In this document: piece after piece, positions 8,550 through 18,001 of the stretch
Numbering within the stretch: position 1 is the first letter of the stretch
How the letters are laid out: each line of letters begins with the position of its first letter
Assembly: GCA_030765455.1 (NCBI GenBank)
Contig: JAVCCM010000041.1
Location: forward strand, 62,001 to 126,000
Length of the DNA: 64,000 nt
DNA from: Candidatus Electryonea clarkiae
GTDB taxonomy: Bacteria > Electryoneota > Electryoneia > Electryoneales > Electryoneaceae
Direction of reading: 5' to 3'
Translations under genes and position numbers: made by a program
Notes under the pieces: model-generated
Seen by the model: only the letters and a program-made list of their open reading frames with translations
The model's database searches: none
What the model was told of the DNA's origin: nothing

Positions 8550-10535
8550 TTATCTTAATAGTACGATTTTATGAATCTCATCAAGGTTTTGGGAAACAAC
8601 AACCCGCAAAAAGTATATACCGCTTGATAAACCTTCTGCATTGAAGTTTACTGTTTGATATCCGGATTGAAAATGACCGCTGGCAAGAGTAGCGACTTCT
8701 TGTCCTTCCAGGTTGTAGATCAGTATTGAAAGTCGAGCGGGTTGGGGTAGAGCGATAACGGTTGTCAGTGTGGCGTTAAATGGATTTGGATAGACAGACT
8801 TGACTTTCCATTCTGTCGGGATTTCTGAGTTATTCGCATCATCCACGGTAGTGCCGAGCCAATGGATCAATTCAGCTTCAGACCTTTCCGATTCACCGCT
8901 GATGTACCGACCTGAGACAGCGTATTCATACCATCCGTACTGCATATTTGACATATCATCGTGATAAATCAGTCTATCGGTTCGCTGAAACTCAACGTCA
9001 TTTCGGTATATGATAGATTCTACAAGATCTTCTCTCTCTTCTTCATACTCCCACAGCAGATATACTTCTCCAGTTATTTCATCAAGTACCGCATCAAAAT
9101 GATATGGAGGGAAGAGAGGTAGCATTAAAGTAAAAAACCAGGTTTCAGCAGACCAGGTTCCCCCGGCGTCTTCTACGGAAGCATACACTTTCCAGTAATA
9201 ATCCACTCTATTCTGGAGATCGAAAACCTCAATTGTTGTGTCTGTTCCAGCTTCAAATTCAACAGGATCAGAGAATTCTTCGTCCGTGGAAAGAAAGAGA
9301 CTGTAATCGATTATTACCTCAGGGTTAGCGGTAGTAGCAGGATGCCATTCGAAAACCACAGGCAGCTCCTCGGGCACTACGCCATCTTCAGGACTGATCA
9401 GGGAGAACTCTGAGGGAGGACCAATTAAAGTATTTTCAAACCATGCGATAGTGTTCGCATATCTTCCCGCAGCAAGAATATCGATATCGCCGTCCCCGTC
9501 CATATCTTCAGCGAACACAGATTTGGCTCCGTCAAACTCATCGGCAACAAGGTTTTCCTCAAAATCCTGGTTTCCATCATTCAACCATACAGCTACGGAA
9601 TCACCCTCCCATGCTGCACCGAGGATGTCAATATCATCATCGCTGTCGATATCAGCCGCATATACCGAATAAGCTCCGTTGAAGGAATCTGTAACAAGGT
9701 GGCCGGTGAAGGTGCCGTTTCCGTTACTTTCATACCAGAGAACAGCATTATTTCCATAAACAGCTACAACAAAATCAATATCGTTATCACTGTCTATATC
9801 ACTCACATAAACTGATTTAGCGCGTCCAAGAGTATCATCTACAGTATGTTCGATAAATCCAAACTCTTCGTCATTTTCCCACCAGAATACTCCACCGCCA
9901 CCGTATCCTCCTGCTCCAACGATATCGAGGTCGCCATCATCATCCACATCTGCGGTAACTACAGATCGAACATCTTCAAGACTATCCGTGACAAGTGAGT
10001 CAGTGAAATTCTGGTTTCCGTCATTTTCAAAAAACAAGATGGTATTGATGTTTTTCGCCGCACCAATAACATCCATGTCATCATCATTATCTATGTCAGC
10101 CGCAACTACTGACTGTGCTCCCATAAAATCCTGGATGATAATATGAACTTCAAAATTCTGATCGCCGTCATTCTCCCACCAGGCTAATTCGCTGCCATCT
10201 TCTGATGCGGCTAATACATCGATATCGTCGTCAGAATCCACGTCAGCGGTTGAAACAAACCAGGCGCCATCGAAATTATTATTTATTACGTGGTTGGTAA
10301 AATCCTGATCACCGTCATTTTCCCACCATGAAACTTCATCCTGAACATATGCAGTGCCAATGATGTCGATATCCCCATCATCATCCATATCAACTGCGGT
10401 GACGCTGCTTGCTCCCTCGAACGTAATGTCCACATCGTGCTGCCTGAATTCAATCTGGGCAAAAGTGATGGATGAAATCATTGAAATTATTGTAAATATT
10501 AAGAAGTGTGAAAGAAGTCTCTTGTCGATTTTCAT
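8550..10535 (-). CDS. Secreted FG-GAP/VCBS-repeat protein with C-terminal sorting domain
   Basis: A 661-residue exported protein. An N-terminal signal peptide (hydrophobic FLIFTIISMISSITFA) is followed by about seven repeats of roughly 45 residues. Each has an Asp-rich calcium-binding loop (DMDDDGDIDIIG-type) and a WWENDGDQ-type strand, as in FG-GAP/VCBS beta-propellers. A fibronectin-III-like domain follows (near 380-470), then a T9SS-type sorting domain from VYPNPFN to the C-terminus. The role is probably surface display or adhesion; no catalytic residues are seen. The start at 10535 has GGAGGAAAA just upstream. Near-identical repeats make this locus prone to slippage. Confidence 0.9.
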   Translation of the reverse strand: MKIDKRLLSHFLIFTIISMISSITFAQIEFRQHDVDITFEGASSVTAVDMDDDGDIDIIGTAYVQDEVSWWENDGDQDFTNHVINNNFDGAWFVSTADVDSDDDIDVLAASEDGSELAWWENDGDQNFEVHIIIQDFMGAQSVVAADIDNDDDMDVIGAAKNINTILFFENDGNQNFTDSLVTDSLEDVRSVVTADVDDDGDLDIVGAGGYGGGGVFWWENDEEFGFIEHTVDDTLGRAKSVYVSDIDSDNDIDFVVAVYGNNAVLWYESNGNGTFTGHLVTDSFNGAYSVYAADIDSDDDIDILGAAWEGDSVAVWLNDGNQDFEENLVADEFDGAKSVFAEDMDGDGDIDILAAGRYANTIAWFENTLIGPPSEFSLISPEDGVVPEELPVVFEWHPATTANPEVIIDYSLFLSTDEEFSDPVEFEAGTDTTIEVFDLQNRVDYYWKVYASVEDAGGTWSAETWFFTLMLPLFPPYHFDAVLDEITGEVYLLWEYEEEREDLVESIIYRNDVEFQRTDRLIYHDDMSNMQYGWYEYAVSGRYISGESERSEAELIHWLGTTVDDANNSEIPTEWKVKSVYPNPFNATLTTVIALPQPARLSILIYNLEGQEVATLASGHFQSGYQTVNFNAEGLSSGIYFLRVVVSQNLDEIHKIVLLR

Positions 10536-10846
10536 TTTTCCTCCGAAGAATCGCGCTGCATGAGATTGTAATACTAATAATGTTTGCAGGGAATGAATAT
10601 AAATGCAAGAGAATTAATTAAAGATGTTATTTTTTCTTGCTGAATTATCAAGATGCGAAACGATTGAATTTTTAAATGGAGTAAGGATTACAATAAGTTC
10701 AATAGTTAAGTCATTGCAGATGCAGGTTTCCCAATATGTCTTTCTATAATCTTGGAATCAAAAATAATCTAAGATATTCATCATTTGCTATTTCGCTTCC
10801 ATCATCTGTGAACTATTTTATTCAAATATTTTTGTGTGGAGACACT
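10536..10846. other. AT-rich divergent intergenic region
   Basis: This separates two divergent secreted-protein genes and must hold both promoters. I see no further gene and no clear hairpin. An in-frame upstream ATG at 10736 for the plus-strand gene is unlikely to be used, because it lacks a ribosome site and would bury the signal peptide. Confidence 0.5.
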
Positions 10847-12889
10847 ATGAATCGCATATTGCTCATATTCTTATTTGCTATTTGTTTTCTATCTGTAGCT
10901 AACGGAGACATCCTTTTAGTTCCAACTACTTATGAGACTATCCAGACAGCAGTTAATGCAGTCCAGGACGGCGATACCATAATAGTTGAAGACGGTGAGT
11001 ACGAAGAAAATGTCGCAGCTAACAACGTCACCTTTACTATTGCCAGCCGTTACATACTGGATGGCGATACTTCTCATGTTGATTCTACTATTATCCGTGC
11101 CCTTGACGATAATGAGTATTATTCACCACTTCGGATATATCAGGAACTGGAAGATTCAATAATGGTCGTGGGACTTTCCCTCACCGGGGGAAGATTAGGT
11201 ATGCGGGGATTTGGTTACTTTTCTCAATGTGGAGGCGGGCTCTATATAGAAGGCGGGAAATTTCATATCAAACACTGCACAATCTTTGACAATGTTGCCA
11301 CGGCTGGTGGAGGTATATATCTTGATGAAACAGTGGAAGGTACAATAGAAAACTGTCACATACATCAGAACCGGATCAAACAGATTGGTGGTGGTATCTG
11401 CTATTCGTTAGATGATGATTTTGATAGAACCGGGTATGTACGAATAGAGAATAACTACATCCATCACAACACAGCGGTGGATAATACCTTTCAAAATACA
11501 AACGGCGGAGGAATCGGCACTATGTGCCAGACGACTGTCGCTGGATACATTCATAATAATCGTATAGAACACAATGAAATATATGGAAGAGGTGGTGGGA
11601 TACTTATCGGTTTTACTAATCTTGAGCCTGAGAACAGGTGGGAAATCTCGGCGAATATCATCTCGCATAACAGTGCCAGTTGGGGTGGAGGAGTGCGGGT
11701 AAGTGGTGTTGACAGGCTTAATTTTCACCATAACACCGTCGAGGAAAATAGTGCTACTCCAGGGTGGGGGAACGGTTTATCGCTTGAAAATGTATTTAGT
11801 TCCGTAAATAATATACATCACAATCTATTCCGCAATAATGTCGGACTACTCGGTGGAGCAATTGCTACACAGGCAAAATCTCATATATACCAAAACATGT
11901 TTATTGGCAATCAGGCACGTCACATGTCCGCCGTCTATTTCTGGAATGAAAATAATAGGGACAGTGTTGCCGTTAACGTAGATCATAACGTATTTGTAGG
12001 TCATCGTTTAGATGATGAAAATCCGGAAAGTTACAGAGCTGCTCTTTCAGTATATTCGACGTGGAACTATCTTTTCCTTCGCCAGAATGATTTTCTTGGA
12101 AATAACAGTTATGCTGCAGGATTACATGATAATCAAATAGAGCTTCAGCCGGGAAATATGGAAGCAGACAGCAACTATTGGGGAGATCCTTCTGGACCCT
12201 TTCATTCTGAAGAAAATCCCAACGGTTTGGGTGATATGGTTCGGGACAATATCAGCATCTTACCATTTTCGACGACTCCATTCACAGCTCCAGACTCGAT
12301 CAATATATTATACCCGCCTGACAATCAGGAATATGCACAAAACATTGTCTTTATCTGGTGGAACAGAACTGATGATATGACCACTCTTGAACCCCTGCAA
12401 TACGTTGTTCAGCTTGCTGAGGATGATGAATTTGAAGAATACGAGGAATATTCAGCCGGGATGGATACGATACTATTGATTGACAGCCTGGATTTCGGGA
12501 GAACTTATTACTGGCGCATATATGCAGAAGATTCTTTTGAACTGAGGGGCTACTCCGAAACACGCAGCTTCTTCATCAATGAAAATTCAAGTCCTGAATC
12601 CAGCACAGGAGCTGTGCCTCAATCCTGGGAGATATTATCGCCCTATCCTAATCCATTTAATGATTCGATCCGTTTTTACGTGGCAGTTCCGGATGATGCA
12701 GTTTTCTTTATAGAGGTGTATGATATCCTTGGTCGGAAGGCTGGAACTATATTCAATGGTACCTTATCACCAGGCTACTATCCTTTCACCTGGCGAGCAC
12801 GGTCAAACAACACATCAGGAGTATATTTCCTACGGCTGAATTCAACCTCAGGCACAGCGACAAACAAAAAAATTATGTTCATAAAGTGA
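10847..12889 (+). CDS. Secreted right-handed beta-helix protein with C-terminal sorting domain
   Basis: A 680-residue exported protein. The signal peptide MNRILLIFLFAICFLSVANG starts at the ATG at 10847, which has TGGAGAC upstream. Next comes the pectin-lyase-type cap TYETIQTAVNAVQDGDTIIV and many short rungs (GGGLYIEGG, GGGIYLDE, NNIHHNLF) of a parallel beta-helix, to about residue 470. A fibronectin-III-like domain follows (SINILYPPDNQEY to SETRSFF), then the T9SS-type sorting domain (PYPNPFNDSI to the C-terminus). The fold is typical of polysaccharide-binding or -cleaving proteins, but no catalytic set can be assigned. It is a paralogue of the gene at 40518-42908: both begin with the same cap and an ASRY-(L/I)-D motif. 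Confidence 0.9.
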   Translation: MNRILLIFLFAICFLSVANGDILLVPTTYETIQTAVNAVQDGDTIIVEDGEYEENVAANNVTFTIASRYILDGDTSHVDSTIIRALDDNEYYSPLRIYQELEDSIMVVGLSLTGGRLGMRGFGYFSQCGGGLYIEGGKFHIKHCTIFDNVATAGGGIYLDETVEGTIENCHIHQNRIKQIGGGICYSLDDDFDRTGYVRIENNYIHHNTAVDNTFQNTNGGGIGTMCQTTVAGYIHNNRIEHNEIYGRGGGILIGFTNLEPENRWEISANIISHNSASWGGGVRVSGVDRLNFHHNTVEENSATPGWGNGLSLENVFSSVNNIHHNLFRNNVGLLGGAIATQAKSHIYQNMFIGNQARHMSAVYFWNENNRDSVAVNVDHNVFVGHRLDDENPESYRAALSVYSTWNYLFLRQNDFLGNNSYAAGLHDNQIELQPGNMEADSNYWGDPSGPFHSEENPNGLGDMVRDNISILPFSTTPFTAPDSINILYPPDNQEYAQNIVFIWWNRTDDMTTLEPLQYVVQLAEDDEFEEYEEYSAGMDTILLIDSLDFGRTYYWRIYAEDSFELRGYSETRSFFINENSSPESSTGAVPQSWEILSPYPNPFNDSIRFYVAVPDDAVFFIEVYDILGRKAGTIFNGTLSPGYYPFTWRARSNNTSGVYFLRLNSTSGTATNKKIMFIK

Positions 12890-12918
12890 TGCAAAGATTC
12901 CGGGAGATTTTAAAATAA

Positions 12919-13221
12919 TTACCCACTCTCGCGACTGGAAATTGCTCCATAAACAATTGAAGCCATTCTCCCCATTTCAACCTGGAGATCAGTATATCTT
13001 CTCGATCTGAAATCTTCCAGTTTTTCTTTACTTATATGAAAATCATGTTCTTCTTCAAGAAACATTTCCAGTAATACTACTCTTTCGAGTAGTTTCTCGA
13101 TTTCCTCAAGAAAAACTTCCGGAGTGCTTACCTCATACATACGAAGCAACAAAGATATTGTGGGAGTTTTACCGTAAATTTTGTCTTCGTCATCGAGTAA
13201 CTTGGCTAATGGATCACTCAT
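12919..13221 (-). CDS. Uncharacterised 100-residue acidic helical protein
   Basis: I do not recognise this protein. It is highly charged and predicted mostly helical (VFLEEIEKLLERVVLLEMFLEEEHDF), with no signal peptide, membrane segment or cysteine motif. It lies 44 bp downstream of the DUF59 gene on the same strand and probably shares its transcript, so a link to iron-sulfur assembly is possible but unproven. The ribosome site is weak. Confidence 0.65.
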   Translation of the reverse strand: MSDPLAKLLDDEDKIYGKTPTISLLLRMYEVSTPEVFLEEIEKLLERVVLLEMFLEEEHDFHISKEKLEDFRSRRYTDLQVEMGRMASIVYGAISSRESG

Positions 13222-13265
13222 TTGAGCAGCCTTTGAAGTAGGGAATGATTCATTGGTATATCCTT

Positions 13266-13571
13266 CTATATTCCAAGCTTATCCTTGGCAAAATCACTCA
13301 TCATATTGACATTCCAGGGAGGCTCAAATACGATTTCAATCAAAACATCTTTTACACCATCAGTTTCCATTACCGCTTTTTCAGCCTGCTCGGCGATTGA
13401 AGTGGCAAGGGGACACCCTGGAGTAGTGAGGGTCATTAAAACATGGATTTCATCGTTATCTTTTATATTAACATTATATATCAATCCAAGATCAACAATA
13501 CTAATATGAAGCTCAGGGTCCATCACGGTTAATAGGCTATCCATAATTATTTCTTCAGTAAGTGCCAGCAT
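13266..13571 (-). CDS. DUF59/MIP18-family iron-sulfur assembly protein
   Basis: A single-domain MIP18 (DUF59) protein of 101 residues, the SufT/PaaD-like family that helps mature Fe-S proteins. Diagnostic features are the DPELHISIVDLGLIYNV start, the MTLTTPGCPLA strand-turn with the conserved Cys, and the terminal EPPWNVNMMSDFAKDKLGI. AAGGATAAAGAGAG precedes the ATG. The Mrp/ApbC gene lies upstream on the same strand, about 185 bp away. The pairing matches the known functional link between DUF59 proteins and P-loop Fe-S carriers. Confidence 0.92.
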   Translation of the reverse strand: MLALTEEIIMDSLLTVMDPELHISIVDLGLIYNVNIKDNDEIHVLMTLTTPGCPLATSIAEQAEKAVMETDGVKDVLIEIVFEPPWNVNMMSDFAKDKLGI

Positions 13572-13755
13572 CTCTCTTTATCCTTTCATCAATAAACAAA
13601 TTCAAAAATGTCTTGTATGCTTTCTTTCTAAGTCAGAGTGAAGAATCTATAGGGTCGAGTTCTCAGTTACTCAATATAAATCAACAATTGCAATTTCTTA
13701 GAATGAATACATACAAGGGATTCGTGTAAAAAACTATATTTCCATAACATTATTT

Positions 13756-14805
13756 TCAATCAACGTCTCTATGTATTTCAATTCCGTTCCAGACGCTCTG
13801 GGCGATAGATGTGAATAACTCAGCAATTTTTCCATCACCCACAGATACGGGATGACCACTGTCGCTGGCTTCCCGGATTTCAGGAATTAGAGGAATTTCT
13901 CCCAGGAACGGGACTCTCATTTTGAGTGCCTCACCGCGTGCTCCTCCGGATGAAAATATTTCTGATCTTTCATTACAATGGGGGCAGATAAAATAGCTCA
14001 TGTTTTCAATGATACCAAGAACGGGAATTTCAACCTTCTGAAACATGATCGTTCCTTTGCGGGCATCAATCAAGGCAAGGTCTTGTGGAGTGGTAACTAT
14101 AATTGCACCGTCCACCTTTATCTTCTGTGCCACCGTCAATTGAATATCGCCTGTTCCCGGCGGCATATCGATAACTAAAATATCCAGTTCACCCCACTCA
14201 ACATCCCGCATTAATTGTTCTACAGCACTGGAAACCATCGGTCCCCGCCATACCAGTGCGGTGTTGCTGTCAACCAGGACGCCCATCGACATAGCTTTGA
14301 TGCCAAAAGCTTCCATAGGTTTCAACTTTTTCTGACCCTCTAAAGTCTCAGGTTCATCGCTTAATCCCAGTAGCATTTGGATTGAGGGACCGTAAATATC
14401 AGCATCAAGAAGTCCAACCTTCAGCCCTTCTTTGCTTAAAGAAATTGCTAAGTTAGCGGCTACTGTCGATTTTCCAACGCCACCTTTGCCGGATGCGACA
14501 GCAATAATATATTTTACCTCGGGAAGGAGTTGTTCGGTGTCTTTAGTTTCTTTTTTCGAGGATTGTGGCTCATGGTGAGTAATCTGTACATCAATTGATT
14601 TGATGCCTGCATTTCCAAGCTTTTCGTTGATCAGTTCTGCTACTTTTGTGGATATGGATTCATCATTGGTTGAAAACTCAAGCCCGATTGTTGCCAGGTC
14701 GTTTTCAAATAAAATTTTTCGTACGATTCCGAAAGATACAATGTCACGACTGAAGCCGGGATAATTGATTTCTTTCAGAAGTATTTCAATATCTTGTTCT
14801 TGCAT
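13756..14805 (-). CDS. Mrp/ApbC-type P-loop ATPase, iron-sulfur carrier
   Basis: A 349-residue Mrp/NBP35 family protein that binds ATP and an Fe-S cluster and delivers clusters to apo-proteins. An N-terminal DUF59-like domain (about 1-85) is joined to the P-loop domain. The deviant Walker A SGKGGVGKST is near residue 107, followed by LLDADIYGPS, and the cluster-ligating CPHC pair is near residue 270 (YFICPHCNERSEIF). Length and order are those of bacterial Mrp. AGAGGTAATA precedes the ATG. With the downstream DUF59 protein it forms a small Fe-S assembly locus. Confidence 0.95.
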   Translation of the reverse strand: MQEQDIEILLKEINYPGFSRDIVSFGIVRKILFENDLATIGLEFSTNDESISTKVAELINEKLGNAGIKSIDVQITHHEPQSSKKETKDTEQLLPEVKYIIAVASGKGGVGKSTVAANLAISLSKEGLKVGLLDADIYGPSIQMLLGLSDEPETLEGQKKLKPMEAFGIKAMSMGVLVDSNTALVWRGPMVSSAVEQLMRDVEWGELDILVIDMPPGTGDIQLTVAQKIKVDGAIIVTTPQDLALIDARKGTIMFQKVEIPVLGIIENMSYFICPHCNERSEIFSSGGARGEALKMRVPFLGEIPLIPEIREASDSGHPVSVGDGKIAELFTSIAQSVWNGIEIHRDVD

Positions 14806-15041
14806 TATTACCTCTTGGTCCCTTGTTAGGATAGCCTATGTTGTTGAGCGAAAAATAAAAATCAAGGTACAATAATAGGGATTTACATTGAAACTAAACG
14901 CCGAGAGCATACGAGCCATGCGTAAACATCATATTAATCTTATACTCATTGTTTTAATGCATAAATATTCATTATTATTCATAGGATAATCTTCTGAGGA
15001 AGGTGGAACGGTACGTCAAGCATTTTGGAGAAGAAACAGCG

Positions 15042-15482
15042 ATGAAAGAGTCAAGCCAGACTGAGAAGCGTGGAATACAGGGTGATCGTATCCTTATGAT
15101 ATTTTTGGCTGTAATCTTAATTTCTACATCCATTTGGACTTCCATTCAATTTCTGCAACCAAGCGGTGTCAGGGAAAACATAGATGCGATGGTACAGGAT
15201 TGCCTTGGAATAATTTCTGCTGCACAAAAATGGCAGCGCTCTTCCAAAGTAGTTGGTGGAGCAGAGAGGCAGGGTTGGAGCGAATTGAGTTTTGATAAAC
15301 TCGGTTATGTAGATGGTGTTGATACTGATCTGAGAGTTCTGACTAATTCGAACGCTCGATATACGATTCGCATTTCACAAAAAGGTGCTTCTTTTGATCT
15401 TATTGCAGAAAGCAGGCAAGGAAAAATGATTATTTACCGCGGCGTAAACAGTGGGATTCCACCTGATCCGGAAATCAGGTGA
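15042..15482 (+). CDS. Membrane-anchored pseudopilin-like protein
   Basis: A 146-residue protein with a charged N-terminus and one transmembrane helix (ILMIFLAVILISTSIWTSI). An amphipathic helix (ENIDAMVQDCLGIISAAQKW) continues from it, then a small beta-rich domain. This layout resembles type IV pilin-like proteins, although no prepilin peptidase cleavage site is visible. I chose the ATG at 15042 because GGAGAA precedes it at about nine bases; the in-frame GTG at 15003 would also be possible. The function is unknown. It stands alone between the Mrp gene and ftcD. Confidence 0.7.
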   Translation: MKESSQTEKRGIQGDRILMIFLAVILISTSIWTSIQFLQPSGVRENIDAMVQDCLGIISAAQKWQRSSKVVGGAERQGWSELSFDKLGYVDGVDTDLRVLTNSNARYTIRISQKGASFDLIAESRQGKMIIYRGVNSGIPPDPEIR

Positions 15483-15665
15483 GTAGAATGGTACGCGTCT
15501 AATCATAATAATATCAAAAAATTATAATTCAATCTATATTCTAACTATTTACCGGCTTTATCTGAACAATAGTTAAATCAAAATATTGCTCATATTATCT
15601 ACATTTCTTACCTTCATCATATCATAGAAGAAATTTGTTTTATTCATTTAGGGGTGATTAATTTC

Positions 15666-17354
15666 ATGAAAAAAATTGTCGAGTGTGTTCCAAACATTTC
15701 TGAGGGCAGGGATCGTGCAATAATCGACGCCTGTACTGGTGCAGCCGCTGAAGTAGAAGGTTGTAATCTTCTGGACGTCGATCCCGGCGCGGATACCAAT
15801 CGTACCGTTATCACATTAGCTGGTGACCCTGATGCGGTGCTTGAAGGAGCTTTTCAACTTATATCGATGTCTCACAAATTGATTGATATGAGCAAGCAAA
15901 CAGGCGCTCATCCACGAGCCGGTGCAACTGATGTATGTCCTTTTGTGCCTGTAGCCGATATGACTATGGACGAGTGTGTCGAATTAGCGAAAAGGCTTGG
16001 CGAAAGAGTAGGAAGTGAATTAGACGTTCCGGTTTACCTATATGAATTTGCTGCAACAAAAGAAGAATGGAGAAACTTGGCAGAGGTCAGAAAAGGGGAA
16101 TATGAAGCGTTACCGGCAAAAATGAAAGATCCAGCATGGAAGCCGGATTTTGGACCTCATGAATTCAGACCGAAATTCGGAGCAGTTCATATCAGCGCCC
16201 GAAAATTCCTGGTTGCTTATAATATTAATCTTAATACACGCTACGCGCGATTCGCAAAAGACATTGCATTAGCTATTCGTGAAAAGGGACATCTAAAAAG
16301 AGATGAAAACAGGGAATTCGTTTACAAACCTAACGGTAAAAAAATAAAAGTGCCCGGTTTGTTCCGGAATTGTAAAGCTGCCGGTTGGTATCTTGATGAA
16401 TTTAATCGATCCCAGGTCACAATGAATCTGACTGATATTGATGTTACCGCACCTCACCAGGTTTTTGACAAAGTCTGCGAACTTGGGATGGAGATGGGCG
16501 TCAGGGTCACAGGGAGCGAGATTGTAGGACTGATTCCTCTCAAGTCCATGCTCGATGCCGGGCGGTATTACCTTCAGAAACAGAATAGAAGTACGGCAGT
16601 TGATGAGAGGGAGTTGGTACGCGTTGCAGTTGAGTCAACCGGATTGGATGATATCACCAAATTTGATCCCGACAAAAAAATCGTTGAATATGTTATTGCC
16701 GGGGATACTTCGGATAAGCTGGTTGCAATGTCTGTAACCGGTTTTAACAATGAATTAGCCAGCGAGTCACCTGCTCCGGGTGGAGGAAGTGTAGCTGCCC
16801 TTGCCGGATCACTTGCCGCTTCACTGGCAACGATGGTATCGAATCTGACTCATGGAAAAATCGAGTATCGAGACAAGTGGGATAAGATGGAGTCCCTGGG
16901 AGTAACAGGTCAGGAGTTGAAGGACAAACTGTTAAACGCTATTGATGATGATACGGATGCTTTTAATGCTGTAATGGCTGCCTCGAGAATGCCAAAGAAA
17001 ACGGAAGAACAGGAAGCGGCTCGCCAAGAAGCAGTTGATGAGGCGAATAAAGATGCTACAAGAATTCCGTACTCTGTCTGTGAAATGTCGCTCGCAACCT
17101 TCGATTTGATAGAAACCGTTGCCAGATTTGGTAACCAGAACAGTGTTTCCGATGCGGGAGTAGCGGCATATTGCGCTCATACAGGTGTTCACGGCGCTGC
17201 TCTGAATGTCAGGATTAATCTGCCTGGTATTGAAGATGAAGAGTTTAAGAAAGAAATGCGGGATGGAGCCGCAAGGATGACCGGGGAGGCAGATAGCCGT
17301 CTGAAAGAGATAGTTGCAATTGTCGATGCCGCTCTTACAGCCCAGGCTGATTAG
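15666..17354 (+). CDS. ftcD: Glutamate formimidoyltransferase / formiminotetrahydrofolate cyclodeaminase
   Basis: This bifunctional enzyme moves the formimino group of formiminoglutamate to tetrahydrofolate and then releases ammonia, ending histidine degradation. The N-terminal transferase (about 1-300) has VECVPNISEGRD, DPGADTNRTV and the catalytic-His segment TGAHPRAGATDVCPF. The C-terminal cyclodeaminase (about 360-560) has SESPAPGGGSVAALAGSLAASLATMV. The two-domain fusion is like the animal enzyme and those of some anaerobic and FCB bacteria. The ATG at 15666 has AGGGGTG upstream; an in-frame GTG at 15654 overlaps that site and is less likely. HutH, the first pathway enzyme, is encoded about 4 kb away. 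Confidence 0.95.
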   Translation: MKKIVECVPNISEGRDRAIIDACTGAAAEVEGCNLLDVDPGADTNRTVITLAGDPDAVLEGAFQLISMSHKLIDMSKQTGAHPRAGATDVCPFVPVADMTMDECVELAKRLGERVGSELDVPVYLYEFAATKEEWRNLAEVRKGEYEALPAKMKDPAWKPDFGPHEFRPKFGAVHISARKFLVAYNINLNTRYARFAKDIALAIREKGHLKRDENREFVYKPNGKKIKVPGLFRNCKAAGWYLDEFNRSQVTMNLTDIDVTAPHQVFDKVCELGMEMGVRVTGSEIVGLIPLKSMLDAGRYYLQKQNRSTAVDERELVRVAVESTGLDDITKFDPDKKIVEYVIAGDTSDKLVAMSVTGFNNELASESPAPGGGSVAALAGSLAASLATMVSNLTHGKIEYRDKWDKMESLGVTGQELKDKLLNAIDDDTDAFNAVMAASRMPKKTEEQEAARQEAVDEANKDATRIPYSVCEMSLATFDLIETVARFGNQNSVSDAGVAAYCAHTGVHGAALNVRINLPGIEDEEFKKEMRDGAARMTGEADSRLKEIVAIVDAALTAQAD

Positions 17355-17495
17355 TTACTCCCGGAGAATTACTTTTGGCTTAATGACAATGTTATCGATA
17401 GTTTCGTTATTTTTTCTTATAATCAAGTACAGTTGATTTGAATAGTAATTAAGTAATCTGTGTCATTGAAATATAATTTTCTTTAAGAGTGGAAG

Positions 17496-17849
17496 ATGTC
17501 AAATAGATTTAGTTTTGGACTTAAAGGGGAAGTAGTAATAGCGCGCCTGGAGGGACGTATCCATGGAACATATTCAGACGAAGTGGATACGGCGTTGACT
17601 CATGCTGTCGCAGAAGCGAAATATGTGATTTTGGATCTTGAAAAACTGGAGTTTATATCATCATCCGGATTGCGTATTTTCTTGAAGCTAAGAAGAGAGT
17701 TGATTAACAGGGAGGGCGCAGTCGCTTTTGCCCGTTCATCAGATAGTGTAAAAGAAATATTTGATGTCGCCAGCTTTGAACACCTGTTTCCCATTACAGA
17801 TAGTATCGAGGAAGCCTTGGAAATTTGGGGGTTGTCTGAAGAAAAATAG
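17496..17849 (+). CDS. STAS-domain anti-sigma factor antagonist
   Basis: A 117-residue single STAS domain of the SpoIIAA/RsbV type, which binds an anti-sigma kinase when its Ser is unphosphorylated. The site sits in the LEFISSSGLRIFLKLRREL segment, the usual D/E-x-x-x-S-S-G-L arrangement. No cognate kinase or sigma factor is in the window, so the partner is unknown. A strong terminator follows 31 bp after the stop, so the gene ends its transcript. Confidence 0.92.
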   Translation: MSNRFSFGLKGEVVIARLEGRIHGTYSDEVDTALTHAVAEAKYVILDLEKLEFISSSGLRIFLKLRRELINREGAVAFARSSDSVKEIFDVASFEHLFPITDSIEEALEIWGLSEEK

Positions 17850-17879
17850 TCTGATATAATACATTTATTGGTACTCAAT

Positions 17880-17908
17880 CCCGGATTCAAAGAATCCGGG
17901 TTTGTTCT
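17880..17908 (+). terminator. Rho-independent terminator
   Basis: A 9-bp perfect stem CCCGGATTC/GAATCCGGG with a three-base loop is followed by TTTGTTCTATTT, just after the STAS gene. Confidence 0.85.
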
Positions 17909-18001
17909 ATTTAAGATCGAAGTTAAACCTGTTCATCGAATAGATTTAATGAGATTTTCGCATCGGGTTTTATACGAAGACATACACACAAGGGGTAAAT
18001 A